From: Lolium rigidum
Lineage: Eukaryota > Streptophyta > Magnoliopsida > Poales > Poaceae
Assembly (NCBI RefSeq): GCF_022539505.1
Contig: NC_061508.1
Coordinates: 340,269,484-340,333,483 of the forward strand
Length of the DNA stretch: 64,000 bases
Reading direction: 5' to 3'
Made by a program: the position numbers and the translations under genes. Below are positions 10,868 through 21,180 of the stretch, one piece after another. The notes beneath the pieces were generated by a model. That model had not been told where the DNA came from. It worked only from the letters and a program-made list of their open reading frames with translations, and did not search any database. Every line of letters begins with the position of its first letter. Position 1 is the first letter of the stretch.

Positions 10868-11210
10868 CGCCGACACACCCCTCTCGCAAACACCCGCCGA
10901 CACACCCCTCTCGCAAACACACCCCTCTCGCAAACACCCGCCGAGACCCCTCTCGCAAACAACTGACGTCGACTCCCTCCCCCTCGCAAAAACCCGTCGC
11001 CGACACCCTCCCCCTCTCGCAAACACGCGCCCTCTCCCGCTCGCAAACACGCGCCGACACCCCTCTCCCTCTCGCAAACACGCGCACTCTCCATCTCGCA
11101 AACACGCGCCGACACCCCTCTCCCTCTCGCAAACACGCGCCGCCGAGACCCTCTCCCTCTCGCAAACACGCGTCGCCGACACCCCTCTCCCTCTCGCAAA
11201 CACGTGTCGC
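10868..11210. repeat. C-rich minisatellite CCCTCTCGCAAACAC
   Basis: About a dozen degenerate units containing CCCTCTCGCAAACAC, most followed by GCGCCGACAC, with unit lengths of roughly 20-28 bp. The reverse strand gives open frames of repeated VFARG/CEREG residues. These are by-products of the repeat, not a gene. Confidence 0.85.
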
Positions 11211-11211
11211 C

Positions 11212-11267
11212 GATTAGGGTTAGGGTTTGGTTTGTGTTTGATTAGGGTTAGGGTTTGGTTTGTGTTT
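11212..11267 (+). repeat. Two 28-bp units with telomere-like TTAGGG/TTTGG motifs
   Basis: A 28-bp unit beginning GATTAGGGTTAGGGTTTGG occurs twice, at 11212 and 11240. Each holds two TTAGGG and one GGGTTTGG step. It lies just upstream of the start of the second CACTA gene, so it could be promoter or 5' leader sequence, where AGGGTTT (telo-box) motifs are common in plants. Confidence 0.8.
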
Positions 11268-11304
11268 GAACATTTACTTATCGATTTAATTCTTTTGCGA
11301 AACA

Positions 11305-14300
11305 ATGGATCAATTCGAACGGGACTTGGAACAGGAAGACATATTCGCGGACATGATACGCGATGGTACGAAGCCGACCGAGCCGGCTCCGGTGATGGAG
11401 AACCCGACGGCTCCGGTCATGGAGAACCCGACGGCTCCGGTGATGGAGAAGCCAACGGCTCCGGTGACGGAGAAGCCGACGACGGCTCCGGTGACGAGGT
11501 ATTAATGGATTTCTATATGTACATATGTATTGAGGCATTAGTATAGAGGCATTAATGCAATTCTATATGTATTCTCTTAGGCCTCCGAAGATAAGATAGA
11601 GAAACGAGGCCCGGCAAAGAAGTTGACCAAGAAAGACCACTTCACAATTGAAGCTATATCACCGGAAGGCCAACCGGTGGTACCCGAGAATGTCGGAGTG
11701 AAGTTCAAAAATCAGTGCGGAGTTGTGGTTAGAGATCGTGTCCCGATCACCGTCGGAGAATGGAACAAGACGAAGAATGTGTCCGAAAATCAGGTTGCCG
11801 ATAGGTACAAGGACACACTTTTCGGAGACCTCATGGCACATTTCACTTTGCCGGATTTGGGATCGGAGTCTGAGAATGCTAAGCAGCGAGAGCTAGTGAA
11901 GAAATGGGCTCTTAAGAAGATGGGGGAACTTTTCCGGGCGTATAAGAACCGGTTATGGAAAAATTATAAGAAAGACAAGAAGCCTCCAGTATTCGAGAAC
12001 TACCTAGCGAAGCAGGAGCATAACTGGGAAGAATTTGTGAGGTACAAAGAATCAGAGGAGGCTGTGAACCTGTCGGCGAAAAACAAGAAGAATGCAAGCG
12101 AGAAGAAATATCACCATCATACGGGGCGAGGGGGCTACGGAAGAGCCATGCCTAAGTGGGATGCACAAGAGGCTGAGATGGAGCTGAACGGGATCACTCC
12201 GGAACCCACGCGAGAAGGATGGGACACAAGGGCTCGAAATTGGTTCCTCGCGCATGGCTGTGAGTATGACATGAAGACAGGGAACATTGTTGAAAGTGAC
12301 ACCAGGGTTAGGGTACCCAGGCAAAAATGGATTGAAGTGACGACAGATATAAAGGCGGGAAAACTAAAGTTTGCTCCCGATAGAGAGAAAGACTTGCCGA
12401 CGCTTGTCCTCGGTAATCCCGAGAAGGGAGGACGAACAAGAGGCTTCGGCCCTAGTGTTCCGTGGTCGCTTGGGTTTCCGGCCGACGCGGAGACTTATAG
12501 AAGCCGAGCGAGAGCTAAACAACGCCAGCTGGAGGTGCGGAATGACCGGATGGCCGAGTTCCAACGCCGACTTGACCAGCAGCAGCGGGAGCTTCAGCAG
12601 CAGCGAGCGGGAGATAAATGAACTAAAAGGACAGCGCCCGCCGGATAATACCGCTGAAATATCTCAGCGACGAGACAGCGAGCGTGGCCGACTCGGAGGC
12701 CCCTCCTACACGGATGATGATAGATGCCGGTCCTGGCGACCCCTTGGATGGAATCAAGGAGACAACACCTTGTGATCTCCATGAGGTGTTCGGGAAGGTT
12801 TCGTTAAGGTGGCGGTCGGCTATGTCTTACCGGCATTTGGACCTGAAGGTGAGCCGGCAACATGGCATGGCAATCCGATTCCAGCTGGCTATGCTCGTGT
12901 CGGGGTGGATTCAGTTGTCCCGCAGTGGGAGACATTGGAGCTCCATATCCCCGGAGGTGATGGGGGGCTTACACTCAGAGAGGTGCTGGGAGAAATCATT
13001 CTCTGGGAAAAGAAGAACATCAGGCTGCCAGGCTGGGTAGCACCTAGTACCGGTCGTCCCAGCAGGTCACCATCACCTCCTCCAGGTGATCGCAGGCCAC
13101 CATCACCTCCTCCTACTGATCACATGTCGACACCATCACCCCGTGGGTACGACGTCGACCACGACATCGGTACTCCATCTCCATCTCCAGCGCCGCCGCC
13201 TCCGCCCAAAAAGACTCGGAATGCACCCAGCCGGAAGCGTTTCAAGAGTCCTGTCCCCAAGAGGTCGCCCCTCCCAAAAGTACCAAAGGTTCCTCCCCCC
13301 CGTCCTTGGGATCTTACTGTCGAGGAAAATGCGGCCGCTGTTGCGAAACACAACTATGATCATTTCCATAAGCCAAAACCTCCGGCGCCGAGCCATACAC
13401 GGAGAAGCAAATAGCATATGCTACTAGTTTTCTGAACACACCATCGCGAGTATGACTTACACGAGAAGAAGGATGACTATACACGCACTCTTGCGAAGGT
13501 AATTGACACAAAGAAGGCTGAAAAGGCTAAGGAGAAGGACATTGCTGGCACGAGCAAATCATCGGCTAGAAGTGCAAGCGAGAATAAGTCAACTTCAACA
13601 AGTGCACCCCTCAAGGCCAAGCAAACGACAAAAGGCAAAAAGAGAAAGGAAGTTCCCCTCCTCGGTGCTCAGCCCAAACAATCGATCCCACCACTCAAAG
13701 TGCTTAATGTTCCCAAGGTGTACGAGGAACATGGTGGTGGTTTCGATATGGAAGAAGCTGCAAAGCTAGCGGCTGCCTGTGACGTTACCGTGGAGGAATT
13801 GCTGTCTGCAGCAGATGCTGCAGTACCCACTGCTGATATAGCTCCTAAATTTGTCTACGGGGCCGACTTGATCAGCAGAGAGCAGGTGCATAAACTGCCA
13901 ACACATATGCGGAATTTGCATCAGTGGTACCTTGATGCATGCAAGGAGAACATAAGGTTCATCGTGGCGAGTATACCATGGGAATATTACTACCGAGAGG
14001 AGGAGATCCATATTGAGATGAATGAACTCGGCAGTTATTCAATCTAGATGCCCTCGACAAATCTCTCATGAGTTGCTATTGCTTGTAAGTTGTTAACTAC
14101 ATATAAGTTCATTTTCATTCAGTTCATGTTCGTTTTCATTGCATATATATACTCATTATATCTTATGTGTTCTCTTTTGCGGATCGAAGATCGGTGAGTG
14201 CAAAAGTAATAATATTATCAATGTTGGGTTTGTTGACCCGGATAAAATACATGTTGAAACGGTGAAGCATAAACGCGAAGATACGGGGGAAACCTACTAA

Positions 14301-15038
14301 GGTTTTTGGGGCAGCAATATTTCTGTGATTCAATATTGTTTCCTTACAACTACGAGTGAGAGTCTTAATGATCTTTTATGCACATTCAATTTTTCTTACT
14401 CGATGTTAAGTGTAATTCCTGACGTATATGCATAACATGTGCAGCTTCCACTGGATTCTACTAGACATTCAACCTGATAAGGGAGTAGTTGAAGTAAGAG
14501 ACCCACTGAGTAGAGGCCCGGACGGGTTCCGGGACTTGCGAAGTTGCTCCAAGTGTAATTTCCTTCATCGCCGCGCTTTATCTTTCGTGAGATATCAATT
14601 AATTATCCACTCATTCAATCATTCTTTTGCATGGCAGGGCTTGGCAAGCTTTGAAGAATGTTCATAAGGACATTACCTTTGCAACGAAGCTAACATTTAC
14701 TCCTGTAGCGTGCCCCCAGCAGCCACAAGGGACGAATCTATGTGGATACTACGTTTGCGAGTCCATTCGCATGTTAACCACCGAGAAGCGGAACAGAAAT
14801 AAATTCAAAGTAAGCAATAACATTCACAACTTTATTTATTATCATCAATATTTCGTTATCAAGACTGATATAGTCATACTCATCTCATTATCGTATATAG
14901 GTCGACTTCATGCGGGACAGACTCCAACCAAAGGAACACGCACTAGGAATCGCGGAGGAACTGGCGGGACTTTTGGTTAGAGAAGTAATAAACAAGAAAG
15001 GCTTGTTTAGTCCAAATAGTTGTTCTACCTCCAAATAG
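11305..15038 (+). pseudogene. CACTA second gene: TnpA/transposase_24-like region, proline-rich linker and Ulp1-like protease
   Basis: The start ATG at 11305 opens MDQFERDLEQEDIFADM, followed by four 8-residue PTAPVMEN-type repeats. The next exon (about 11590-12760) carries the plant transposase_24-like domain (CGVVVRDRVPITVGEW, then WALKKMGELFRAYKNRLW and HHTGRGGYG) and a Gln-rich coiled-coil-like end. Near 12800 the frame shifts from PCDLHEVFGKVS into VGYVLPAFGPEGEPATWHG. A proline/basic linker follows (13020-13420), then KLPTHMRNLHQWYLDACKEN (13890-13960). Ulp1 exons come next: HWILLDIQPDKGVVEVRDP (about 14450), AWQALKNVHKDI then QGTNLCGYYVCE with the catalytic Gln/Cys (14635-14810), and VDFMRDRLQPKEHA ending at TAG 15036-15038. 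The protease motif is intact but the gene has at least two frameshifts. The role of the protease in CACTA biology is unknown. Confidence 0.75.
11395..11500 (+). repeat. 24-bp coding repeat (PTAPVMEN)
   Basis: Four tandem units of CGACGGCTCCGGTGATGGAG type encode successive PTAPVMEN/PTAPVTEK octapeptides near the N terminus of the second CACTA gene. Confidence 0.85.
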
Positions 15039-15289
15039 ACGGTCGTTAGTACCGTTTGTCGATCGTGAGCTCCATGTATATATGTAGGGAACCTACGAAT
15101 ATGTGTAAGGGGAATCGACTTCTGCTTCCAATATTTGTTTGATCGATCTATATATATATATAATGAATGAATGTGTACAACTTCTAGTAGCGTACAAATA
15201 TAACAGGCGGTCGGTGGCGGGGGGGGGGAGGGGTGCTGCACCCCTCAAACCCTAAAGCAGAAGCGTTGTGCGCGCGCCACGTAGAAGGC

Positions 15290-15475
15290 CTTTTGTCGCG
15301 GGTGGTAATACCGCCCGCGACAAAAGGTCCTGTGCCCTGCGCGCCCCGCGGCTGCCACGTGGTGGACCTTATGTCGCGGGTCGTAAGTGACCCGGGATAA
15401 AAGGCCACCCTTTTATCGCGCCTTGCTTGTCGCGGCTGGCCGCCCGCGACAAAAGGCCCTAACCACCCGGATCAA
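15290..15475. repeat. Right subterminal repeats of the nested CACTA
   Basis: TTTTGTCGCGGG and CCCGCGACAAAAGG motifs occur in both orientations, matching the left array at 8935-9125. A G run precedes them at 15217-15233. Confidence 0.8.
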
Positions 15476-15499
15476 AAGGCCTGTTTTCCACTAGTGGTG

Positions 15500-18400
15500 G
15501 TTATAATGATCAAATCTTCGTCGGATCTGAGAGCTAGGATAGCTAACATGAAGTGTTTTCATATCATGTCATGTCCACCCCCTTCCTGAAATTTATATGA
15601 CCCATAGGTTATCTTTTCATATCTAAAAACGAATCTCATCATGCTGATATATGGTTGATGATATAATCTACAGATTTAGTGCTATTTAAGTTCAAATACA
15701 GTGTGTCCATCTATGGTTCTCGACTTAAGCTTTTCTTAGTTGATGTGTTCTCTAACTATTTAAAAATGAGGGACCTTGTAATTTGGTAGAATTACCTTCC
15801 AACTATGTCATTCAGGTTCTTCTTTGCTAGGCCTTACGCTTAGATTCACTGCATATGCGTGCTCAACAGTTGATGGGATTCCTCCACAAACCTTACAGCC
15901 AAATCAAGTGCTGCTCTTGAGAAAGATTGATGCACCGTTGCTTGGTGCTTCTCTGTTATTTGCATATGTACGATGCTAAGTACAAAGAGATTTGGCTTCT
16001 CTTTTTGATGTTGTGCGTCATCTCTTGACCTCCTTCTTTAGGCAAACGTGTGACTCGTACTGCACTATTTTCTTAACTAATTATGTTCAGAAACTTTTCA
16101 TTCTAACGGCTTGATTGTTTGTATTGTATTACTGCAGAAAAATCAGTGCAGTTGTCTTTGTTACCTGGTTACATATCTTATTTTATGTATTCAATGTGAG
16201 GGATTATTCGTACTGTAGCAAGTTCGGCAAGTTGGCGAGCCATAGGTGCCTGCAAATCCATGAGGTTGTGGTTGTATTTGTGGTTAAAAGGTAGGTTCTG
16301 CAAATCCATGAGGCGTTTGTAAGAGACATCTCTATTTTAGTTTTACCAACAATTGCTTTTGCAAATCCGTTAGATATCTTGGCTCGAGCACCTGCACCGT
16401 ACATCTTCGAAATCAGCCTAATCATCATGAAAGTTAATCAACATGACGTACTGTAGCTTCTTCTCTCCCAAAGTTTCATGTTTGACTGAATGCTTATATG
16501 AGATACTCATGTTGAACCCCATTGAATTAACACATACCTCAGTATATCATCTTATGATTATGTTGGAGTGTATTACAGTCACTGGTTAAATGAAAAACTA
16601 CAAGTGCATTTTCTTTATTTGCTATCACTTGGACGTGTCTATGTATATAAGGCTTCAGATTCATATTGCAATGCCAAAATGGCTAATCGATTTGGGTATC
16701 ATCTACTATTTATCACTGCTATAAATTGTTAAGCAAATGCAGTTAGCCAGCGAGGAACCAATCATATTTTAATTTAGAATTTAAGAAGCCATGATTTTTT
16801 AGCCGATGAAATGATTATACCACAATGCTTCATCATTGCATATGTCTACTGTTGTATGTATGCTTTATCAATAACACTCAGTTTTCTGTACTATAAACCT
16901 TATAGCGATTTATTTTCTTTGAACGATATGTGTGGTGTCCATTTTTCATTCATATTGTTGTAGTGAGATGTCAATATTTTCTTAGATTGTGGGCGTCTGT
17001 GTTGTAACTACATATACCTTTTCTTGTTTATAAATTATAAACACATAGTACATTATGATGAGGGTCTAGGGTGCACTACCGCTCTCCAGTGTCTTTTGTG
17101 TTGGCCGATGTCTTCGCCGCGGGTGGAGAAACTAAAATAACGATGTTTTCTTGAAAGTAGTAGCATGGATGTTTAGAGATGCAAATATGAAATGAACTAT
17201 GCAAACTGCAAAATTCTTGTAAAGAGCAAGTGTGTTCTCCCAACATGATTGAAGTGCAAAGTCATATTTTTTATAATCCCTAACGTTATTGAAGAGCATG
17301 TTAGTGTGCCAGGTGAAGTAGTTGACGAGCATGAACCAACTATAGAGATAGCTGAAGGAGACATATATAAAGTGTATGGTGGTGCTTTGACAGTGTTTTT
17401 GAAACTGAAGGTGAAGAGGAGGTGTTGAACAATTGAAGGAATTCGGGAAGGGGTGTGCTCCGGTGTCCCCCCTTAGCTTCACGGTTCTGAGAAGTTGGAG
17501 CTGGTCCAGTTTTTGGTATAATTACGTGAAGTTAAATTCATGAAATATAAAAATGCAGAGCACACTGGAACGCACCGCGTGATCGCTTAAATCTTTGGCT
17601 GGAAGTCCATCTAACCCGTGGCGAAGTATTTCCTGGCGGTGGAGTTGGCCTGACCACGACGGTGAGGATGGCTATGGCGGCGGCGCTGAACCACCCGGCA
17701 CTGCCGTGACGTTCCCAAACACCAGGTAATTAGAAATCTTGAAACGTGCTCAAGAGAGGAGATAGATTTGAAAAGTTAACTGCAAGCTGCTCTAGCTTTT
17801 CGTACACAAACACAAAAAACACGGAGCGCCATAAGCCCGTAATTTACATCCGACGGCTACTAATTTGACTTCATCGCAACGTGATTTACATTTGTCGCTA
17901 CTGAAACATGGACTCCGGCGAACGAGTCGACGTACCTTCAGCTGAAGTTAAACTTGTCCGATTCATTCTCGCCGCCACGCAAATCAAGTTGTAGCTTGCT
18001 GCCGCCACCGCCAGGAGCTTGCTGTCGCCGCCACTACGTCGCGCGCTGCCTCACCCACGACGAAGTTGGTTGAGGCGGTCAAAACAAGTTTCTGGCGGCG
18101 GCGGCAACAAGCTACAACTCGATTTGTACGGTAACAAGAATGATTCGGACAAGTTTGACTCCGGCTGAAGGTAAGTTCATTCGTTTGCCGGCGGCCTCGA
18201 TTCGGTGGCGGCAGGCGTGAATCACGCTGCGGTGAAGTCAAATCGGGGAGAGTCTTGGCATTGGGAAACATGCACGAGAGATGAGGGGGAGAAAGATAAA
18301 ACGTGCGTAACATTTTGGTCACTTATCGGTGGCAGTGGGACGTAAATAAACAATAAATCCATGTTTTTGTGTTCTGCGGAACCAACTCCAAGTATTTGTA

Positions 18401-18761
18401 CCAAAAGCTGAAGCAACTACACGTATTTGTACCAAAAGCTGGAGCAACTCCACAGATCAAAACAAAAAAAATTGAGCGGCTCCAATTTTTTAAAACCATG
18501 GAGCTGAAGGGGGGACACCAGAGCAATCACTGGGAAGGATCTATAGATAGTTTCATGCAGCGGTCTAAGGAGATTTTGTTATAAACGAAGTGCTGGTGTC
18601 ATAATTTGTGATAACCAATGATTTTAAATTAACACGAGAGATGTTTGTATAAGTAGTATTAGTTTCTTGATGATTATAATTTATGATATCTTTAATTTCT
18701 TTTGTTATTTCATTAGTGCATTATAAATTATATATGTGCAGTGGAAAATGAAATTTCATGA
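15500..18761. other. Helitron interior, right part; no gene recognised
   Basis: Mixed intron-like AT-rich DNA. A short direct repeat (GTATTTGTACCAAAAGCTG, period 31 bp) occurs twice at about 18393-18454. A GC-rich stretch with GGCGGCGGCGG-type runs lies at 17640-18120. These could be further captured gene pieces, but I cannot name them. Confidence 0.4.
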
Positions 18762-18791
18762 CCCGTGGCAACGCACGGGCATTTTAACTAG
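18762..18791 (+). other. Helitron 3' terminal hairpin and CTAG end
   Basis: The stem CCCGTG/CACGGG (18762-18767 and 18774-18779) has loop GCAACG and is followed by CATTTTAACTAG. The 3'-proximal hairpin is the presumed transposition terminator of Helitrons. Confidence 0.85.
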
Positions 18792-19059
18792 TAAGCTAAA
18801 CTTAAGAGGAACCATTCAGCGTGCTTTGCTGGCTTACCAATCGAGAATCCACTAGTGTGCAGGAGACCAGGAGTATATATAGGAATGTAAGATAAAGTGC
18901 ACATTCTGCATGGTATGTAGATAGTAGAGTATGTTATGGTTTTTCTTTACGAATAAATGTTTACCGCGCGCTGGTTCAAAACCGACTACTTGCTCCTGAA
19001 GGCTGGCTCAGAATATAGTGAAATAAGTAGAAAACACATGTGATGTGGTGTTTTTATCC
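18792..19059. other. Intergenic, nothing recognised
   Basis: Unique-looking sequence between the Helitron end and a fragment of the recurrent segment. Confidence 0.4.
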
Positions 19060-19180
19060 CGTTCGTCTGCTCCGCGTGCGTGTCATCGACTCAGGCCCAA
19101 CTAACACTAGCCTATCCCACCACATGCCTTTCCCTGGGCGCGGTTCACATCGAACGAGTCCAGCGAGTTCGTGCAATCGA
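19060..19180. repeat. Recurrent intergenic segment, partial copy
   Basis: About 120 bp from CGTTCGTCTGCTCCGCGTG to GAACGAGTCCAGCGAG matches 23945-24065. Its first 30 bases also recur at 3928-3957. It looks like the continuation of copy 1 beyond the Helitron insertion, or a second small duplication. Confidence 0.6.
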
Positions 19181-20039
19181 TTTAGTGAGTAATTAGCGTG
19201 AAGGAGACGGAAGGGGATTTCGTGCACACGAGCTTCAGTGCACCTGCTAGCTGTTGCTCTCTGATTCACTCGTTTCGATGTTTGCTGTTGTGTCAGAAGT
19301 ATTTGACAACAAATACGAACGCTTAGAAAGACTATATATATAAGGTGTTGCGTATTGGAGTACAGTTGGTAAGTGGCCGGTGCTGTTCCCTTAAAGTCAG
19401 ATGTGCCAGAAGAGAAGGACACAGTTCTTGTCTACACTTACATTAATACGTTAGCTTGGTTATGCTCGTGTTCGGTAGCAGTGTAATGTTCAGATCATGT
19501 GTTCATTTAGTATGAGCATCGTTTTAGTTATGTGTTTAGTGGTGTTGCATTTGTAAGCACTATTTGTGTAAGCCTGTTTAATATATATCAAGTTCAGTTT
19601 AAGTGTTCATTTCTTTCCACAACTCTGAGCCTATATCTAGAGTGTGAGTATTCTGCAACTAGTTGCTGGTACACCTTATTTTTTTGTGACACTTTTAAGT
19701 TTTTGAAAAATGTAAACTAAAATTTTAGACGTTGGGTGTGCTATATGTTGTGAACTTGGAAATTTTTGTTTCAAAATATGATCATATCTGACTTGTGAAA
19801 AAAAAAAAACACACATAGGTGAATAGTATCATTCTGATATATAAATTCGATGTGGATCAAATTGTATAAGCGAATTTTTTTTTATTTCCTTAGACTTATA
19901 CCGCGCAAGACAAGAAATTTTTTTTATTTACGATTTTATATTCTTGTTACTAGATGTTCTATAGGAATAAGAAGAAATCGCAACTCCTTTCCGCTACACA
20001 TAAAAATAGATTTCGAAAGTCCTTTTTTTTTTTAGAATC
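19181..20039. other. Intergenic AT-rich DNA, nothing recognised
   Basis: Contains an A run at 19799-19810 and AT-rich open frames without family resemblance. Confidence 0.35.
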
Positions 20040-20470
20040 CTCCTTTTCTGTTCTTCCACCCATGAAATAGAGAGGGAATGGGGCGAGGACTGAAATGAGA
20101 AAGGAAGGGGCAAGACGACTTCGGTTCACACGTGAAAGTGCTTCGAAAGGTGTCAGCAGGTGCGCGGAGCCGGAGCTGGCATGTTCGCCCGCTGGGCCGA
20201 GTGTTCGCCCACTTCGCAGTCTTCGCCTTTAGAGAGAAATCCGTGTCCGCCCCAGCAAGAAAACGTATGCGCGTGTACGGAAGCGCAACGGCTTTCGCGC
20301 TCATCCCTTGCTTCAAAACTACAGGTTTTAGCCCTCCGTTTGCTGGTCGCCAAAGACGAGAGCTTCGCCTTTGGAAGCGCCAGTAGCGTAGGGCGACCGG
20401 GCCAGCCGAGCCCCTCTGAATTAGTTGACGGCTTTGATGACTCGACGATGAATATTAAGGAAAGGGCACA
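20040..20470. other. GC-richer patch, possibly organelle-derived
   Basis: This 430-bp stretch differs in composition from its AT-rich flanks. It has repeated TTCGCC/GCTTCG steps and GGGCGACCGGGCC near 20390, reminiscent of plant mitochondrial intergenic DNA. Both strands show open frames of 66-116 codons, which GC-rich non-coding DNA also produces. Transfer from mitochondrial DNA is a guess. Confidence 0.25.
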
Positions 20471-20559
20471 TACCCGTTATCTCAAGTTTTTGATCAAACG
20501 AATCCATTGACACAAACTGTTCATGGGCGAAAAGTGAGCTGTTTAGGTCCTGGAGGGTT

Positions 20560-21180
20560 GACAGGGAGAACTTCAAGTTTTCGGAGCCGAGATATTCATC
20601 CGAGTCACTACTGTTTACACATCATTTATTCTTTTTATGTAGATCACATATGGTTATATTTTCGGATAAAACTTCGCAGTGCACAAGATATAACACAATT
20701 TAGGTCGGGAGTGATGTTTTGGCACATGGGATCATATGATCTCTTTATTTTAAAATGCATCTTAGATACATTTTGAAACATCAAAAATTTGAAACAAAAA
20801 ATTTGCACGAACATCTTCACATGCTACACGTCCACAAAGTTGTTTCATCAAAATTCGACTTGTCTTGTGACGTGTGTAAAAAAGACAAAATTCAGTGCTT
20901 AAAATAAAGCTTGTCACAACATAAATTTTCTCTCTTTTATATAGACCACAAGAAATATCGGTCTTTCTCGAAACTTGGCGTACGAACATATATTGTGGAG
21001 ATCTAGAGGTAGAATTTTTTGTCAAAAATTTTCGACACTTCAAAATATATTTCTTGGTAGAGGGAGCATACGCACCCGGGAGCCCAATTAAATTTACGAT
21101 TTAGGTCCATAATTTCAGTTTGCATTTTTTTCAAAAACTTAAAAGTGTCACAAAATGTAGGTTGCACCCGCAACTAGTGT
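20560..21180. other. AT-rich unclassified repeat-like stretch
   Basis: Long AT-rich tract with sequences such as AAACATCAAAAATTTGAAAC, and near 21060 GGGAGCATACGCACCCGGGAG, which resembles ends seen in grass non-autonomous DNA transposons. I could not define paired termini. Confidence 0.3.

Larger units (their letters stand above)
8906..15496 (+). mobile_element. Complete CACTA transposon nested in the Helitron
   Basis: The terminal inverted repeats are CACTAGTGGAAAACAG at 8906 and its exact complement at 15481-15496. A 3-bp target duplication GTG flanks it (8903-8905 and 15497-15499), typical of CACTA. Subterminal TTTTGTCGCGGG repeats lie at both ends. The interior has, in order, a truncated TnpD-like transposase, AT-rich and C-rich tandem repeats, and a TnpA/Ulp1-type gene. 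The transposase lacks its catalytic part, so the element is probably non-autonomous. Confidence 0.93.
4189..18791 (+). mobile_element. Non-autonomous Helitron, 14.6 kb with a nested CACTA
   Basis: The 5' end TCTCTACTACT (4189) is preceded by A, and the 3' end CTAG (18791) is followed by T, matching Helitron insertion between A and T without target duplication. Just inside the 3' end is a GC-rich hairpin, CCCGTG-GCAACG-CACGGG at 18762-18779, 12 bp from the terminus, as in grass Helitrons. No Rep/helicase or RPA reading frame is visible, so it is non-autonomous. Without the nested CACTA (6.6 kb) and the 5' tandem copy (1.66 kb) the original element was about 6.3 kb. It carries callose synthase gene fragments. 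A second 5' terminus lies inside at 5854. Confidence 0.8.

Noticed and set aside
10868..11210. Regular repeats reminiscent of a CRISPR array
   Set aside because: Units are directly tandem with variable length and no unique spacers, and the genome is a plant's.
11212..11267. Chromosome-end telomere repeat
   Set aside because: Only two 28-bp units that mix TTAGGG with GGTTTGG, inside a transposon; plant telomeres are long TTTAGGG arrays.
10833..11305. Reverse-strand open frames of repeated VFARG/CEREG residues
   Set aside because: They follow the C-rich minisatellite in all three frames and have no gene structure.
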